From: Fen-999 sp964530115
Lineage (GTDB): Bacteria > Pseudomonadota > Gammaproteobacteria > Burkholderiales > Rhodocyclaceae
DNA length: 64,000 nucleotides
Reading direction: 5' to 3'
Assembly: GCA_964530115.1 (NCBI GenBank)
Contig: CAZGYD010000192.1
Coordinates: 20,071-84,070 of the forward strand
Part shown: one piece after another, positions 1-8,700 of the stretch
Numbering within the stretch: position 1 is the stretch's first letter
Layout of the letters: the number at the start of each line of letters is the position of its first letter
Translations under genes and position numbers: made by a program
The notes under the pieces: model-generated
What the model was told of the DNA's origin: nothing
What the model saw: the letters and a program-made list of their open reading frames with translations, nothing else
The model's database searches: none

Positions 1-1
1 C

Positions 2-355
2 AACGTGCGCGAGTACGACCCCGACCTCGCCCAGAAGATCCTCGACGAGATGTTCGTCTTCGAGAACCTGCTCGACATCGACGACCGCGGCATCCAGCTC
101 CTGCTGCGCGAGGTGCAGTCCGACTCGCTGATCCTCGCGCTCAAGGGCGCGCCGCCCGAACTGCGCGAGAAGATCTTCAAGAACATGTCCCAGCGCGCCG
201 CCGAGATGCTCAAGGAGGACCTCGAAGCCAAGGGACCGGTGCGCCTGTCGGAAGTCGAGGCCGAACAGAAGGAAATCCTCAAGATCGCGCGCCGCCTCGC
301 CGACGAGGGCCAGATCATCCTCGGCGGCAAGGGGGGCGAGGACCAGATGATATGA
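2..355 (+). CDS. fliG: Flagellar motor switch protein FliG (C-terminal part)
   Basis: Only the last 117 or so codons are in the window; the frame is open to the left edge and ends with TGA at 353-355. The visible protein (NVREYDPDLAQKILDEMF... through LLREVQSDSLILALKGA) is the FliG C-terminal domain, which carries the charged helix that contacts MotA to make torque and binds FliM in the C ring. The charged residues around KGAPPELREKIFKNMSQRAA fit that domain. It lies directly before fliH, fliI and fliJ, the usual order in betaproteobacteria. Confidence 0.96.
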   Translation, partial: NVREYDPDLAQKILDEMFVFENLLDIDDRGIQLLLREVQSDSLILALKGAPPELREKIFKNMSQRAAEMLKEDLEAKGPVRLSEVEAEQKEILKIARRLADEGQIILGGKGGEDQMI

Positions 356-383
356 CCGCCTTTGCCGACAGGAGCGCGCAGCC

Positions 384-409
384 AAACTCAGCCATGGTAA
401 GACGCCGGC
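384..409 (-). repeat. Dispersed 28-bp repeat, copy 1 (fliG-fliH gap)
   Basis: AAACTCAGCCATGGTAAGAC followed by GCCGGC. This is the reverse-complement orientation of the repeat core GTGTTACCACGGCTGAG, with two or three changes. It fills the middle of the 97-bp gap between fliG and fliH. Confidence 0.75.
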
Positions 410-452
410 AGGCTTCACCCACGGATGACCGTGTCTCCAAGGAACAGCCGGC

Positions 453-1070
453 ATGAACGGTCTGACCGCCTGGGAACGCTGGGAGCTCGCAAGCCTCGAC
501 GAGGCGCCGCCGCCATCACCGGAACCGCCGGCTGCCGAAACCCCGCCCGAGCCGCCAAGCCGCGAGGAGATCGAGCGGATCTGCGCCGAGGCGCGCCAGG
601 AGGGTTACGCCGACGGCTATGCCGCCGGCGAGGCGGCCGTGCGTGAGGAAGCCAGGCGCCTGGCGAAAGCGGCGGAGACGCTCGAGCAGGCGCTCGCGGA
701 ATTCGACCAGCAGGTCGCCGACGAGTTGCTGGCGCTGGCGATCGAAATCGCGCGCCAGGTCGTGCGCGCCGAAATCGCCGCCCGCCCGGAGCACATCGTC
801 GCCGTGGTTCAGCAGGCGCTGGCCCAGCTGCCGCACCAGCACGCGGTCATCTACCTGCATCCCGACGATGCGGCGCTCGTGCGCAGCCATGCCGGCGACC
901 AGCTCACCCACGCGGGCCACCGCATCCTCGAAGACGTCCGCCTCAAGCGCGGCGACTGCACGATCGAGTCGGGCAACACCCAGATCGACGCGACCCTGGC
1001 GACGCGCTGGCGGCGGGTGATCGAGAGCGTCGGCTTCGTCGATGCCTGGAACGGAGGCGCAGGCAAGTGA
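453..1070 (+). CDS. fliH: Flagellar assembly protein FliH
   Basis: A 205-residue protein; ATG at 453 follows AAGGA about 9 nt upstream. FliH is the stator-like regulator of the export ATPase FliI and links the FliI-FliJ complex to the C ring. The N-terminal 40 residues are Pro/Glu-rich. Then comes a charged helical segment with small-residue spacing (EGYADGYAAGEAAVREEARR), as expected of the FliH/YscL coiled coil. The C-terminal half (LLALAIEIARQVVRAEI... HPDDAALVRSH) is the conserved domain. It overlaps fliI by 4 bases (GTGA), so the two are probably translationally coupled. Confidence 0.93.
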   Translation: MNGLTAWERWELASLDEAPPPSPEPPAAETPPEPPSREEIERICAEARQEGYADGYAAGEAAVREEARRLAKAAETLEQALAEFDQQVADELLALAIEIARQVVRAEIAARPEHIVAVVQQALAQLPHQHAVIYLHPDDAALVRSHAGDQLTHAGHRILEDVRLKRGDCTIESGNTQIDATLATRWRRVIESVGFVDAWNGGAGK

Positions 1071-2464
1071 CGCCGCATTGCCAGGCCTGGCGGACGCTGC
1101 TTGCCGGCACACGCGAGCAGCTGGCCACGGCGCAGCCCTTCCAGCTCTCCGGCCGGCTGACACGTATCAACGGCCTGGTCATGGAGGCCTCGGGACTCAA
1201 GCTCGCCCTCGGCTCGAGCTGCAAGGTACAGATCGCCGGCAACGGCACCATCGAGGCCGAAGTCGTCGGCTTCGCCGGCGAGCGGCTCTACATGATGCCA
1301 ACCGAGGACATCTACGGCCTCGCGCCCGGATCGAGCGTGATTCCGGTGGAAGCGCCGCCGACGCCGCCGAAGATCCGCTTGGGCGGCCGCCGCTGGACCC
1401 GCCGCGCCTACGACCGGGCCAAACGCCTGCCGGTCGGCGAACAGATGCTCGGCCGCGTCGTCGACGGCAACGGCCGGCCGCTCGACGGTCGCGGGCCGCT
1501 CGAGCCCAAGCCCGAGCGCTCGCTGGTCAGCCGGCCATTCAATCCGCTCCAGCGCGCGCCGATCAAGCAGGTGCTCGATGTCGGCATCCGTGCGATCAAC
1601 GGGCTTTTGACCATCGGCCGCGGCCAGCGGCTCGGCCTGTTCGCCGGCTCCGGCGTCGGCAAGAGCGTGCTGCTCGGGATGATGGCGCGCTACACCGCGG
1701 CGGACGTGATCGTCGTCGGTCTGATCGGCGAGCGCGGCCGCGAGGTCAAGGAATTCATCGAGCAGAACCTCGGTGCCGAGGGCCGCGCGCGCTCGGTCGT
1801 GGTCGCCTGCCCGGCCGACGTGAGTCCGCTGATGCGCCTTCAGGGCGCGGCCTACGCGACCTCCATCGCCGAATATTTCCGCGACCAGGGCCGCCACGTA
1901 CTGCTGATCATGGACTCGCTGACCCGCTTCGCCATGGCCCAGCGCGAGATCGCGCTCGCCGTCGGCGAGCCGCCGGTGACGCGCGGCTATCCGCCCTCGG
2001 TGTTCGCGCGCCTGCCCCAACTGGTGGAACGTGCCGGCAACGGGCCCGAGGGCGGCGGCTCGATCACGGCCTTCTACACCGTGCTCGCCGAAGGCGACGA
2101 CCAGCAGGACCCGATCGCCGATTCGGCGCGGGCCATCCTCGACGGCCACATCGTCCTCTCGCGCCAGCTCGCCGACGCCGGCCACTATCCCGCCGTGGAC
2201 ATCGAACAGTCGATCTCGCGGGCGATGACCAACCTGATCGATCCGGCCCAGCTCGAACTGGTACGCCGCTTCAAGCAGCTCTACGCGCGCTACCAGCGCG
2301 CCCGCGACCTGCTGGCCGTGGGCGCCTACGCGCGCGGCGCCGATCCGCTGCTCGACCAGGCGATCGCCCTCTATCCCTCGATGGAACGCTTCCTCCAGCA
2401 GGGCATACAGGAACGCGCCGACGTCCGCGACAGCATCGACGCCCTGGCCACGCTGTTCGCATGA
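1067..2464 (+). CDS. fliI: Flagellum-specific export ATPase FliI
   Basis: A 465-residue F1-beta-like ATPase that powers unfolding and delivery of type III flagellar substrates. The Walker A loop GSGVGKS is at residues 194-200. The Walker B strand LLIMDSLTR is near residue 283, and the family signature around PPVTRGYPPSVFARLP follows. The GTG start at 1067 has GGAGG 9 nt upstream and overlaps the fliH stop. Full length; all catalytic motifs are intact. FliJ follows 47 bp downstream. Confidence 0.97.
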   Translation: MTPHCQAWRTLLAGTREQLATAQPFQLSGRLTRINGLVMEASGLKLALGSSCKVQIAGNGTIEAEVVGFAGERLYMMPTEDIYGLAPGSSVIPVEAPPTPPKIRLGGRRWTRRAYDRAKRLPVGEQMLGRVVDGNGRPLDGRGPLEPKPERSLVSRPFNPLQRAPIKQVLDVGIRAINGLLTIGRGQRLGLFAGSGVGKSVLLGMMARYTAADVIVVGLIGERGREVKEFIEQNLGAEGRARSVVVACPADVSPLMRLQGAAYATSIAEYFRDQGRHVLLIMDSLTRFAMAQREIALAVGEPPVTRGYPPSVFARLPQLVERAGNGPEGGGSITAFYTVLAEGDDQQDPIADSARAILDGHIVLSRQLADAGHYPAVDIEQSISRAMTNLIDPAQLELVRRFKQLYARYQRARDLLAVGAYARGADPLLDQAIALYPSMERFLQQGIQERADVRDSIDALATLFA

Positions 2465-2511
2465 ACTAGAATCGACTCCGACGCCGCAAGCGGCACCCGT
2501 GGACGCGCACC

Positions 2512-2964
2512 GTGACAGGCAAGTTCCCCCTCCAGTCCATCCTCGACCTCTCGCAGATGAAGCTCGAAGAGGCGACGCGCCGCCTCGGCGAACTGATCGC
2601 CGACCAGCGGCAGGCGGTGGAGCGCGTCGAACTGCTCGTCCGCTACCGCGACGAGTACCACGAGCGCTTCCTCGCCGCGGCGCGCGAAGGGCTTGCTCCC
2701 AACCAGTGGCGTAACTACCAGGCATTCCTCGAACGGCTCGACGCCGCGATCGCCCAGGCGCAGCAGATGGCCGCGCAGTCGGCGGAACGGGCGGCGGCCG
2801 GCAAGCAGGACTGGATCGAGAAGAAGGGCCGCGTCAAGGCCTTCGACACCCTCGCCCAGCGCCACGACGCGCGGATGACCTACGCGGCGGGACGACAGGC
2901 GCAGAAGGATCTCGACGAGCACGCCAGCCGCCTCCATTTCGGCAGGGCCGACGCGGAGGACTAA
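2512..2964 (+). CDS. fliJ: Flagellar export chaperone/ATPase stalk protein FliJ
   Basis: A 150-residue, almost wholly helical, charged protein with long heptad-like runs (LSQMKLEEATRRLGELIADQ, RVELLVRYRDEYHERF), typical of the FliJ coiled coil. FliJ sits in the FliI hexamer like the gamma subunit of F1 and contacts FlhA. I use GTG at 2512 (MTGKFPLQSILDLSQ), where the family similarity begins. Position right after fliI and before fliK supports the call. Confidence 0.9.
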   Translation: MTGKFPLQSILDLSQMKLEEATRRLGELIADQRQAVERVELLVRYRDEYHERFLAAAREGLAPNQWRNYQAFLERLDAAIAQAQQMAAQSAERAAAGKQDWIEKKGRVKAFDTLAQRHDARMTYAAGRQAQKDLDEHASRLHFGRADAED

Positions 2965-3030
2965 TCTACCGGTCATCATGGCACGCGGCTTGCATTTACC
3001 CGTGGCAACGAGCCCATCGAGGATGATTCC

Positions 3031-4161
3031 ATGCCTGTCGTGACCGTCCCCTCCGGCCCCGCAACGACGATGCCCAAGGCCGCATCCGGCCCGGCGGCCG
3101 CCGACGCCGCAACCGAGGCCGCCACGCCCTTCGCCTCGGTGCTGGAAGGCCGGATCAAGGGCGCACCCGAATCGGCTGGAAGCGCCGCTGCGACCGCGGA
3201 AGCCGCGGCGCCGGCGGACACCGGGACCGACCCCGTCCCCGACGATCTCGCCGCGCTCCTGCCGGTATTTCTCGGCATCACCCCGCCTGGCGGTCTCGAT
3301 GCCGAACCGTCCGCACCGGCCCTCGCCGACGGCCGGACGCAGGGCGCCATCGAATCGCCGGTCTTCCTGCCTTCCCTGTCGGTCCCGGCCGGCACCCCCG
3401 CAGCCGGCGAGTTCCCCGCCGCGACCCCGCCCGCCACGGCCGTCTCATTGCCACGCGCCGGCATCGATGCCGTTGCCGGCGAGACGACGAATTCGCCGGC
3501 AAACCTTGCCGCGCCGGGCGAGCCGGAAGGGCTGCCGCTCTCCGCGGCCCGCGCCGCGCGGCCCGGGGCGGAAACCGTTCTCCCGGCCGCGGAGGCGGCG
3601 AGCGTTCCAACGGAGGAAGCCGTCGAACCGCGCCCGGGCACCGCGGCCGCACCCACCGATGCGCTGCTCGTCCAGACGCACGGCGGGCCACACACCGGTG
3701 CCCGGCTTTCCGTGGGAGAAGCCCGCTATCACGTCGCTTCGCCCGTCGGCAGCCGTCCATGGGAGGCCGCCATCGGCAACAGCCTGGTGTTCATGACCGG
3801 CCAGCAGCAAAGCCGCGCCGAGATCGTGCTCACACCGCCGCAGCTCGGCCGCATCGAGATCTCGCTCACCATCAATGCCGCCAACGACGCCTCGGCGACC
3901 TTCGTCTCCACGAGCCCCGCCGTGCAGGAAGCCCTGACCCAGGCGCTGCCGCGGCTAAAGGAAATCCTCGCCGATGCCGGTATTAACTTGTCGCAGGCCG
4001 ACGTCAATTCCGGCTCGCCCGACCGTTCCGCCGGCCAGGATGGCGGATCGTCCCGGCGTGCCACCACGGCTGAGTTTGGCGGTGATAGCGCCGCGCTCAC
4101 CTCCGTCACCGACACCGGCTGGTCCGGCACGGGCCGCGGGCTCGTCGATGTCTTTGCCTGA
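3031..4161 (+). CDS. fliK: Flagellar hook-length control protein FliK
   Basis: A 376-residue protein. Residues 1 to about 235 are Ala/Pro/Thr-rich and low in complexity, as in the FliK ruler region. Residues about 255-330 (EIVLTPPQLGRIEISLTI... ALTQALPRLKEILADAGINL) match the conserved C-terminal Flg_hook domain that contacts FlhB and switches substrate specificity. ATG at 3031 follows GAGGA. The Ser/Gly-rich tail after the domain (about residues 342-351) is encoded by a copy of the dispersed repeat. Confidence 0.9.
   Translation: MPVVTVPSGPATTMPKAASGPAAADAATEAATPFASVLEGRIKGAPESAGSAAATAEAAAPADTGTDPVPDDLAALLPVFLGITPPGGLDAEPSAPALADGRTQGAIESPVFLPSLSVPAGTPAAGEFPAATPPATAVSLPRAGIDAVAGETTNSPANLAAPGEPEGLPLSAARAARPGAETVLPAAEAASVPTEEAVEPRPGTAAAPTDALLVQTHGGPHTGARLSVGEARYHVASPVGSRPWEAAIGNSLVFMTGQQQSRAEIVLTPPQLGRIEISLTINAANDASATFVSTSPAVQEALTQALPRLKEILADAGINLSQADVNSGSPDRSAGQDGGSSRRATTAEFGGDSAALTSVTDTGWSGTGRGLVDVFA
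4055..4080 (+). repeat. Dispersed 28-bp repeat, copy 2 (inside fliK)
   Basis: GGCGTGCCACCACGGCTGAG followed by TTTGGC, in direct orientation. It lies inside the coding tail of fliK and is read as RRATTAEFG, beyond the conserved hook-control domain. Confidence 0.8.
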
Positions 4162-4192
4162 CGACGACTGACCACATCGCGGAGATAAGGAC

Positions 4193-4783
4193 ATGGCGGA
4201 AGCCAAGAAGACGGAAAACAAGGACGAAGGCCAGGCACCGGCCAAGAAAAGCAAGCTGATGATCATCATCATCGCCGTCGTCGCGCTGGTGGCGATCGGC
4301 GGCGGTGCGGCCTTCTTCCTGATGAAGGGCAAGGCCGCCGAAGATGCCGAGGACGAGGATGCCGATCACCGGCCGGCCAAGACCGAGAAGGCGAAAAAGG
4401 CGAAGAAGGACAACGCCGCACCGCCGGCCTTCGTCAAGCTCGAGGCCTTCACGGTCAGGCTACAGGCGGAAGGCCAGGATGCGTATCTCCAGGCCGTTCC
4501 CGAACTGCGCGTGCTCGATGCCGGCATCGGCGACAAGATCAAGCTCTACACGCCGGAGATCCGCCACAAGGTAACGCTGATCCTGATGGGCAAGAAGGCT
4601 TCCGAGATCTCGACGCCCCAGGGCGTGCAGCAGCTCGCCAACGAAATGCGCGTCGCGATCAACCACATCATCGAGCCGCCAGTCGTGCGCAAGAAGGGCA
4701 AGGCCGCCGAGGTCGTCGACGACGAGCCCGGCCCCGACGACCCGGTGCAGGCGGTGCTGTTCACTTCTTTCATCGTCCAATGA
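4193..4783 (+). CDS. fliL: Flagellar basal-body protein FliL
   Basis: A 196-residue inner-membrane protein. A Lys-rich cytoplasmic N-terminus is followed by one membrane helix (about residues 21-44, LMIIIIAVVALVAIGGG) and a charged Asp/Glu/Lys-rich linker. A periplasmic domain (FVKLEAFTVRLQ... YLQAVPELRV... LILMGKKASEISTPQG) matches the FliL family. FliL surrounds the stator units and stabilises torque. ATG at 4193 follows GAGATAAGG. Its place between fliK and fliM is standard. Confidence 0.94.
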   Translation: MAEAKKTENKDEGQAPAKKSKLMIIIIAVVALVAIGGGAAFFLMKGKAAEDAEDEDADHRPAKTEKAKKAKKDNAAPPAFVKLEAFTVRLQAEGQDAYLQAVPELRVLDAGIGDKIKLYTPEIRHKVTLILMGKKASEISTPQGVQQLANEMRVAINHIIEPPVVRKKGKAAEVVDDEPGPDDPVQAVLFTSFIVQ

Positions 4784-4860
4784 GCGACATCCGCCGGGCC
4801 GTGCCAATGACGGCGCCAACCAACGACATGAAGCAGCCGAGACGGGCGAAGCGCCTCGAT

Positions 4861-4878
4861 CTCCCCCGCGAGGGGGAG
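4861..4878. repeat. GC-rich perfect inverted repeat before fliM
   Basis: CTCCCCC-GCGA-GGGGGAG: 7-bp arms with a 4-base loop, then a purine-rich stretch up to the fliM start. There is no T run, so it is not a simple terminator. It could be a REP-like intergenic palindrome or an RNA stem near the fliM ribosome-binding site. Confidence 0.6.
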
Positions 4879-4899
4879 GCCGGGAGGGGGCGGGAATAA

Positions 4900-5892
4900 A
4901 TGGCCCAGGACTTCCTCTCCCAGGAAGAAGTCGACGCGCTGCTCAAGGGCGTCACCGGCGAAGCCGACGAGGCGCCCGAGGCGCAGACCACGGAGGCCGC
5001 TGGCGGCGTCCGGCCCTACGACCTCGGTCGCCAGGAGCGGATCGTCCGCGGGCGCATGCCGACGCTCGAACTGATCAACGAACGGTTCGCCCGTCTCCTG
5101 CGCATCGGCCTGTTCAACTACCTGCACAAGAATGCCGAGATCTCGCTGGAACCGGTCAAGGTCCAGAAATACAGCGAGTTCATCCGCAACCTCGCCGTGC
5201 CGACCAACCTCAACCTGGTGACCATGCGGCCGCTGCGCGGCACCGGACTGGTGGTATTCGATCCGAACCTCGTCTTCCTCGTCGTCGACAGCATGTTCGG
5301 CGGCGACGGCCGCTTCCACACCCGCGTCGAGGGCCGCGACTTCACGCCGACCGAGCAGCGCATCATCCAGGGGTTGCTCAACGTCTTCTTCCGCGAATAC
5401 GAAAAGGCCTGGCAGCCGGTGTTCCCGGTAAAGTTCGAGTACGTGCGCTCGGAGATGAACACCCAGTTCGCCAACATCGCCACGCCCTCGGAGATCGTCG
5501 TCGCCGTCTCCTTCACCGTCGAGCTCAACGGCAACTCGTCCGAGATGCACCTCTGCCTGCCCTACGCGATGATCGAACCGATCCGCGACGGGCTCTACAG
5601 CACCATGCACAGCGAGCAGGCCGGCGCCGACAAGCGCTGGTCGGCGACGTTGACCCGCGAGTTGCAACGGGCCGAGGTCGAGCTCGTCGTGCCGCTGGGC
5701 AGCCACGAGATGACGCTCGGCGAGGTCATGGCCATGAAGGTCGGCGACGTCATCCCGATCACGGTCGGCGAGCGCGTCCAGGCCCTGGTCGACGGCGTGC
5801 CGGTGATGAACTGCCGCTACGGCGTGCGTAACGGCCAGTACGCGCTTAAGGTGGAGAGTTTCGTCGCCGAGGAAGAGGCCGAACAGGCATAG
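4900..5892 (+). CDS. fliM: Flagellar motor switch protein FliM
   Basis: A 330-residue C-ring protein that binds phospho-CheY and sets rotation direction. The N-terminal peptide DFLSQEEVDALLKG (residues 4-17) is the CheY-binding motif. The CheC-like middle domain (ERIVRGRMPTLELINERFAR onward) and the C-terminal SpoA/FliN-like domain (VPLGSHEMTLGEVMAMKVGD) follow. It is full length, 9 bp before fliN, and both encode SpoA domains that assemble into the C ring. Confidence 0.97.
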   Translation: MAQDFLSQEEVDALLKGVTGEADEAPEAQTTEAAGGVRPYDLGRQERIVRGRMPTLELINERFARLLRIGLFNYLHKNAEISLEPVKVQKYSEFIRNLAVPTNLNLVTMRPLRGTGLVVFDPNLVFLVVDSMFGGDGRFHTRVEGRDFTPTEQRIIQGLLNVFFREYEKAWQPVFPVKFEYVRSEMNTQFANIATPSEIVVAVSFTVELNGNSSEMHLCLPYAMIEPIRDGLYSTMHSEQAGADKRWSATLTRELQRAEVELVVPLGSHEMTLGEVMAMKVGDVIPITVGERVQALVDGVPVMNCRYGVRNGQYALKVESFVAEEEAEQA

Positions 5893-5901
5893 GAGTCCAT
5901 C

Positions 5902-6309
5902 ATGAACGATCAGGTCGAAGAACAGCAGGTCACCGACGACGACTGGGCGGCAGCGATGAGCGAGCAGGCCTCGGCCACGTCCGCCGCGGCGGAGGCCGCG
6001 CCGGTCTTCGAGCAGTTTGGCGGCGGACAGGAGAAGGCGCCGGCGCCGCAGGGTTTCGACATGATCCTCGACATTCCCGTCAGGCTCACGGTGGAGCTTG
6101 GACGTACGAAGATCTCGATCCGCAACCTGCTCCAGCTCGCGCACGGCTCGGTGGTCGAGCTCGACGGCCTCGCCGGCGAGCCGATGGACGTGCTCGTCAA
6201 TGGCACGCTGATTGCCCAGGGCGAGGTGGTGGTCGTCAACGACAAGTTCGGCATACGCCTCACCGACATCATCACGCCGCAGGAGCGCATGCGCAAGCTG
6301 AACCGCTGA
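5902..6309 (+). CDS. fliN: Flagellar motor switch protein FliN
   Basis: A 135-residue protein with a variable acidic N-terminus (1-50) and a C-terminal SpoA domain (MILDIPVRLTVELGRTKISI... VNDKFGIRLTDIITPQERM), the C-ring base that docks the FliH-FliI export complex. The ATG at 5902 is preceded by AGGAG. A repeat copy and a terminator-like stem-loop lie between it and fliO, so part of the transcription may end here. Confidence 0.96.
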   Translation: MNDQVEEQQVTDDDWAAAMSEQASATSAAAEAAPVFEQFGGGQEKAPAPQGFDMILDIPVRLTVELGRTKISIRNLLQLAHGSVVELDGLAGEPMDVLVNGTLIAQGEVVVVNDKFGIRLTDIITPQERMRKLNR

Positions 6310-6339
6310 ATTCCGCGCCGCGAAGCTCGGCCGCGCCGC

Positions 6340-6366
6340 AAAACTCAGCCACGGTAACACGCCAGC
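6340..6366 (-). repeat. Dispersed 28-bp repeat, copy 3 (fliN-fliO gap)
   Basis: AAAACTCAGCCACGGTAACA followed by CGCCAGC, in the reverse orientation of the core. Near-consensus. It lies 30 bp after the fliN stop. Confidence 0.85.
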
Positions 6367-6398
6367 CGTTCGCCGCCTCGAGCCGCGGCGGGAGCGCG

Positions 6399-6423
6399 AG
6401 CGCGGGGGAAAGCCCGCGCTTTT
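6399..6423 (+). terminator. Possible intrinsic terminator between fliN and fliO
   Basis: The arms AGCGCGGG (6399-6406) and CCCGCGCT (6413-6420) form an 8-bp perfect stem with a 6-base loop, followed by TTT. The T tract is short, so it may only attenuate read-through into fliO. Confidence 0.5.
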
Positions 6424-6476
6424 CCCTTCTGCTCCCGGGATTCCGCCGCCGCCAGCCTCCGTATGCTGTCGTGGCC

Positions 6477-6911
6477 ATGGCCACGCCTCTCGAAATCCGC
6501 CGCTTGTGCCGAAGCTTCGCAGCGCCCGCCCTGCTGGCTGCGATCTCCGCCCATGCGCAGGCCCAGAACGTGCCGGCACAGGATCTCGGCGGCGGCTTCT
6601 TCCAGCTGCTTCTCGGGCTGGCAATCGTCGTCGCGCTCCTCGTCGCCAGTCTCTGGCTCCTGAAGCGATTGTCGGCGCCGCGCGGCGAGGCCGCCGGCCT
6701 GCTCCGGGTCGTCGCCGGCACCGCCGTCGGCCCGCGTGAGCGCGTGGTCATCATCGAAGCCGGGGGGCGCTGGCTCGTCCTCGGTGTCGCGCCGGGCCGG
6801 GTGTCACCGCTCGCCGAACTGCCGCGGGGCGAACCGCCCGCCACGCCCCCGGCCGGCGCCGACTTCGGTGGCCGCCTGAAAGAGATGCTGGAGCGGCGCC
6901 ATGCGTCCTGA
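6477..6911 (+). CDS. fliO: Flagellar biosynthesis protein FliO
   Basis: About 144 residues. A signal-like N-terminus (RSFAAPALLAAISAHAQAQ) is followed by one membrane helix (FFQLLLGLAIVVALLVASLWLL). A cytoplasmic domain (GLLRVVAGTAVGPRERVVIIE... WLVLGVAPGRVSPL) matches FliO, the scaffold that helps FliP assemble. ATG at 6477 is chosen; a GTG at 6471 would add two residues. No clear ribosome-binding site is seen for either. Its end overlaps the fliP start by 11 bases. Confidence 0.88.
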   Translation: MATPLEIRRLCRSFAAPALLAAISAHAQAQNVPAQDLGGGFFQLLLGLAIVVALLVASLWLLKRLSAPRGEAAGLLRVVAGTAVGPRERVVIIEAGGRWLVLGVAPGRVSPLAELPRGEPPATPPAGADFGGRLKEMLERRHAS

Positions 6912-7638
6912 GCGCCTGCTCGGCGCGGCGGCGCTCATGTTGCTGCCCGCCGCCGCGCTCGCCCAAAGCCTGCCGGCCGTCACCAGCGCACCCGCGCCCG
7001 GCGGCGGCACGCAATGGTCGCTGTCGATCCAGACGCTGCTGCTGCTCACCAGCCTGACCTTCCTGCCGGCGCTGCTGCTGATGATGACGAGTTTCACGCG
7101 CATCATCATCGTCCTCTCGCTCCTGCGCCATGCGCTCGGCACCCAGACCTCGCCGCCCAATCAGGTGCTCGTCGGCCTCGCGCTCTTCCTCACCTTCTTC
7201 GTCATGGCGCCGGTCGGCGAGAAGATCTACACCGACGCCTACCTGCCGCTCTCGGAAAACCGCATCGCCTTCACCCAGGCCGTCGAGCGCGGCGCCGTGC
7301 CGCTGCGGGAATTCATGCTCAAGCAGGTGCGCGAGCCCGATCTCGCCCTGTTCACCAAGATCGCCAACCAGCCGAAGCCGGCGAGCGCCGAGGAGATCCC
7401 GATGCGCGTGCTGATCCCGGCCTTCGTCACATCCGAGCTGAAGACGGCCTTCCAGATCGGTTTCATCGTCTTCATCCCCTTCCTGATCATCGACATGGTG
7501 GTCGCCTCGGTGCTCATGTCGATGGGCATGATGATGATGTCGCCGGTGATGGTCGCCCTGCCTTTCAAGCTCATGCTCTTCGTCCTCGTCGACGGCTGGA
7601 ACCTGCTCATCGGTTCGCTCGTCGCCAGTTTCGGTTGA
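6901..7638 (+). CDS. fliP: Flagellar export gate protein FliP
   Basis: A 245-residue core component of the FliPQR export gate. It has a cleavable signal peptide (MRPERLLGAAALMLLPAAALA), then membrane helices including FLPALLLMMTSFTRIIIVLS and the C-terminal IPFLIIDMVVASVLMSMGMM, both strongly conserved in FliP/SctR. It overlaps fliO and lies 10 bp before fliQ. Length and motifs are normal. Confidence 0.97.
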   Translation: MRPERLLGAAALMLLPAAALAQSLPAVTSAPAPGGGTQWSLSIQTLLLLTSLTFLPALLLMMTSFTRIIIVLSLLRHALGTQTSPPNQVLVGLALFLTFFVMAPVGEKIYTDAYLPLSENRIAFTQAVERGAVPLREFMLKQVREPDLALFTKIANQPKPASAEEIPMRVLIPAFVTSELKTAFQIGFIVFIPFLIIDMVVASVLMSMGMMMMSPVMVALPFKLMLFVLVDGWNLLIGSLVASFG

Positions 7639-7648
7639 GGAACCCGCC

Positions 7649-7918
7649 ATGTCCCCGGCCACCGTCGTCGAAATCGGCCGCCAGGCCGTCGAGGTGCTGC
7701 TGCTCGTCTCCGCACCGCTGTTCATCGCCGCGCTGGTCACCGGTCTCGTCGTCAGCATCTTCCAGGCGGCGACGCAGATCAACGAGACCACGCTCTCCTT
7801 CGTGCCCAAGCTGGTCGTGCTGTTCGTCACCCTGGTGATCGCCGGCCCGTGGATGATCTCGGTGCTCACCGAGTACATGCGCCGGCTCTACGAGTCCATT
7901 CCGGCCATGATCGGCTGA
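7649..7918 (+). CDS. fliQ: Flagellar export gate protein FliQ
   Basis: An 89-residue protein with two membrane helices and the family pattern VTGLVVSIFQAATQINETTL, matching FliQ/SctS, which wraps the FliP-FliR helix in the export gate. The stop TGA shares its last base with the ATG of fliR, so the two are translationally coupled. Confidence 0.97.
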   Translation: MSPATVVEIGRQAVEVLLLVSAPLFIAALVTGLVVSIFQAATQINETTLSFVPKLVVLFVTLVIAGPWMISVLTEYMRRLYESIPAMIG

Positions 7919-8700
7919 TGCTGAGCGTCACCACGGCCCAGCTCGACGCCTGGATCGCCGCCTTCGCCTTCCCGCTCGCGCGCATCCTCGGCCTGCTGGC
8001 TACGGCGCCCGTGTTCAACAACATCGGTATACCGAGGCGCGTCCGCCTGCTGCTCGGTGTCGCCATCGCAGTGGCGCTGGCGCCAGCCCTGCCGTCGATG
8101 CCCGCGGTCCCCGCCGGCTCGTGGACGGGGTTGCTCGTCCTCGCGCAGCAGGTCGTCATCGGCATCCTCATGGGCCTGACGCTGCGCATCGTCTTCTCCG
8201 CCGTCGAACTGGCCGGGGAACTGATCGGACTGCAGATGGGCCTGTCCTTCGCGGTCTTCTACGATCCGCAGAACGCCGGGCAGACGGGCGTGCTCGGCGA
8301 GTTCCTCTCGCTGATCATGACGCTGCTCTTCCTGGCGATGAACGGCCATCTGCTGACGCTTTCCGTGCTCGCGGAGAGCTTCCGCCTGCTGCCGGTGGCC
8401 GCGGTGCCGCCATCGGCCGACGGCTTCGCCGGCGCGGCGCGCTCGGCCACCGTGCTCTTCGCCTCGGGGCTGCTGCTGTCGCTGCCGGTGATCGCGGCGC
8501 TTTTGATCGCCAACCTGGCGATGGGTGTGCTCTCGCGCGTCGCGCCTCAGCTCAACCTGTTCGCCGTCGGTTTTCCGGTGACCATCGTCGCCGGCTTCGT
8601 CGTGCTGATGATCTCGCTGCCCTACCTTGGCGCGGCGATGGAGCGCCTCTTCGATCAGGCCTTCGCCGTCCTGCGCGCCATCATGCAGGCTTCGGGCTGA
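7918..8700 (+). CDS. fliR: Flagellar export gate protein FliR
   Basis: A 260-residue polytopic membrane protein (MLSVTTAQLDAWIAAFAFPLARI...) with the FliR/SctT pattern AGELIGLQMGLSFAVFYDP near residues 98-116. It completes the FliP5-Q4-R1 gate. The ATG overlaps the fliQ stop; the open frame runs further upstream but similarity starts here. It is the last gene of the fli block, and its 3' end overlaps the oppositely oriented lipoprotein gene by 20 bp. Confidence 0.96.
   Translation: MLSVTTAQLDAWIAAFAFPLARILGLLATAPVFNNIGIPRRVRLLLGVAIAVALAPALPSMPAVPAGSWTGLLVLAQQVVIGILMGLTLRIVFSAVELAGELIGLQMGLSFAVFYDPQNAGQTGVLGEFLSLIMTLLFLAMNGHLLTLSVLAESFRLLPVAAVPPSADGFAGAARSATVLFASGLLLSLPVIAALLIANLAMGVLSRVAPQLNLFAVGFPVTIVAGFVVLMISLPYLGAAMERLFDQAFAVLRAIMQASG

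Noticed and set aside
851..2725. A 624-codon open frame on the minus strand opposite fliH-fliI
   Set aside because: It mirrors real genes in a GC-rich sequence; the protein is Arg/Ala/Gly/His-rich with no family features, while fliI on the plus strand is complete.
4546..6624. A 692-codon minus-strand frame opposite fliM and fliN
   Set aside because: Shadow frame without recognisable motifs.
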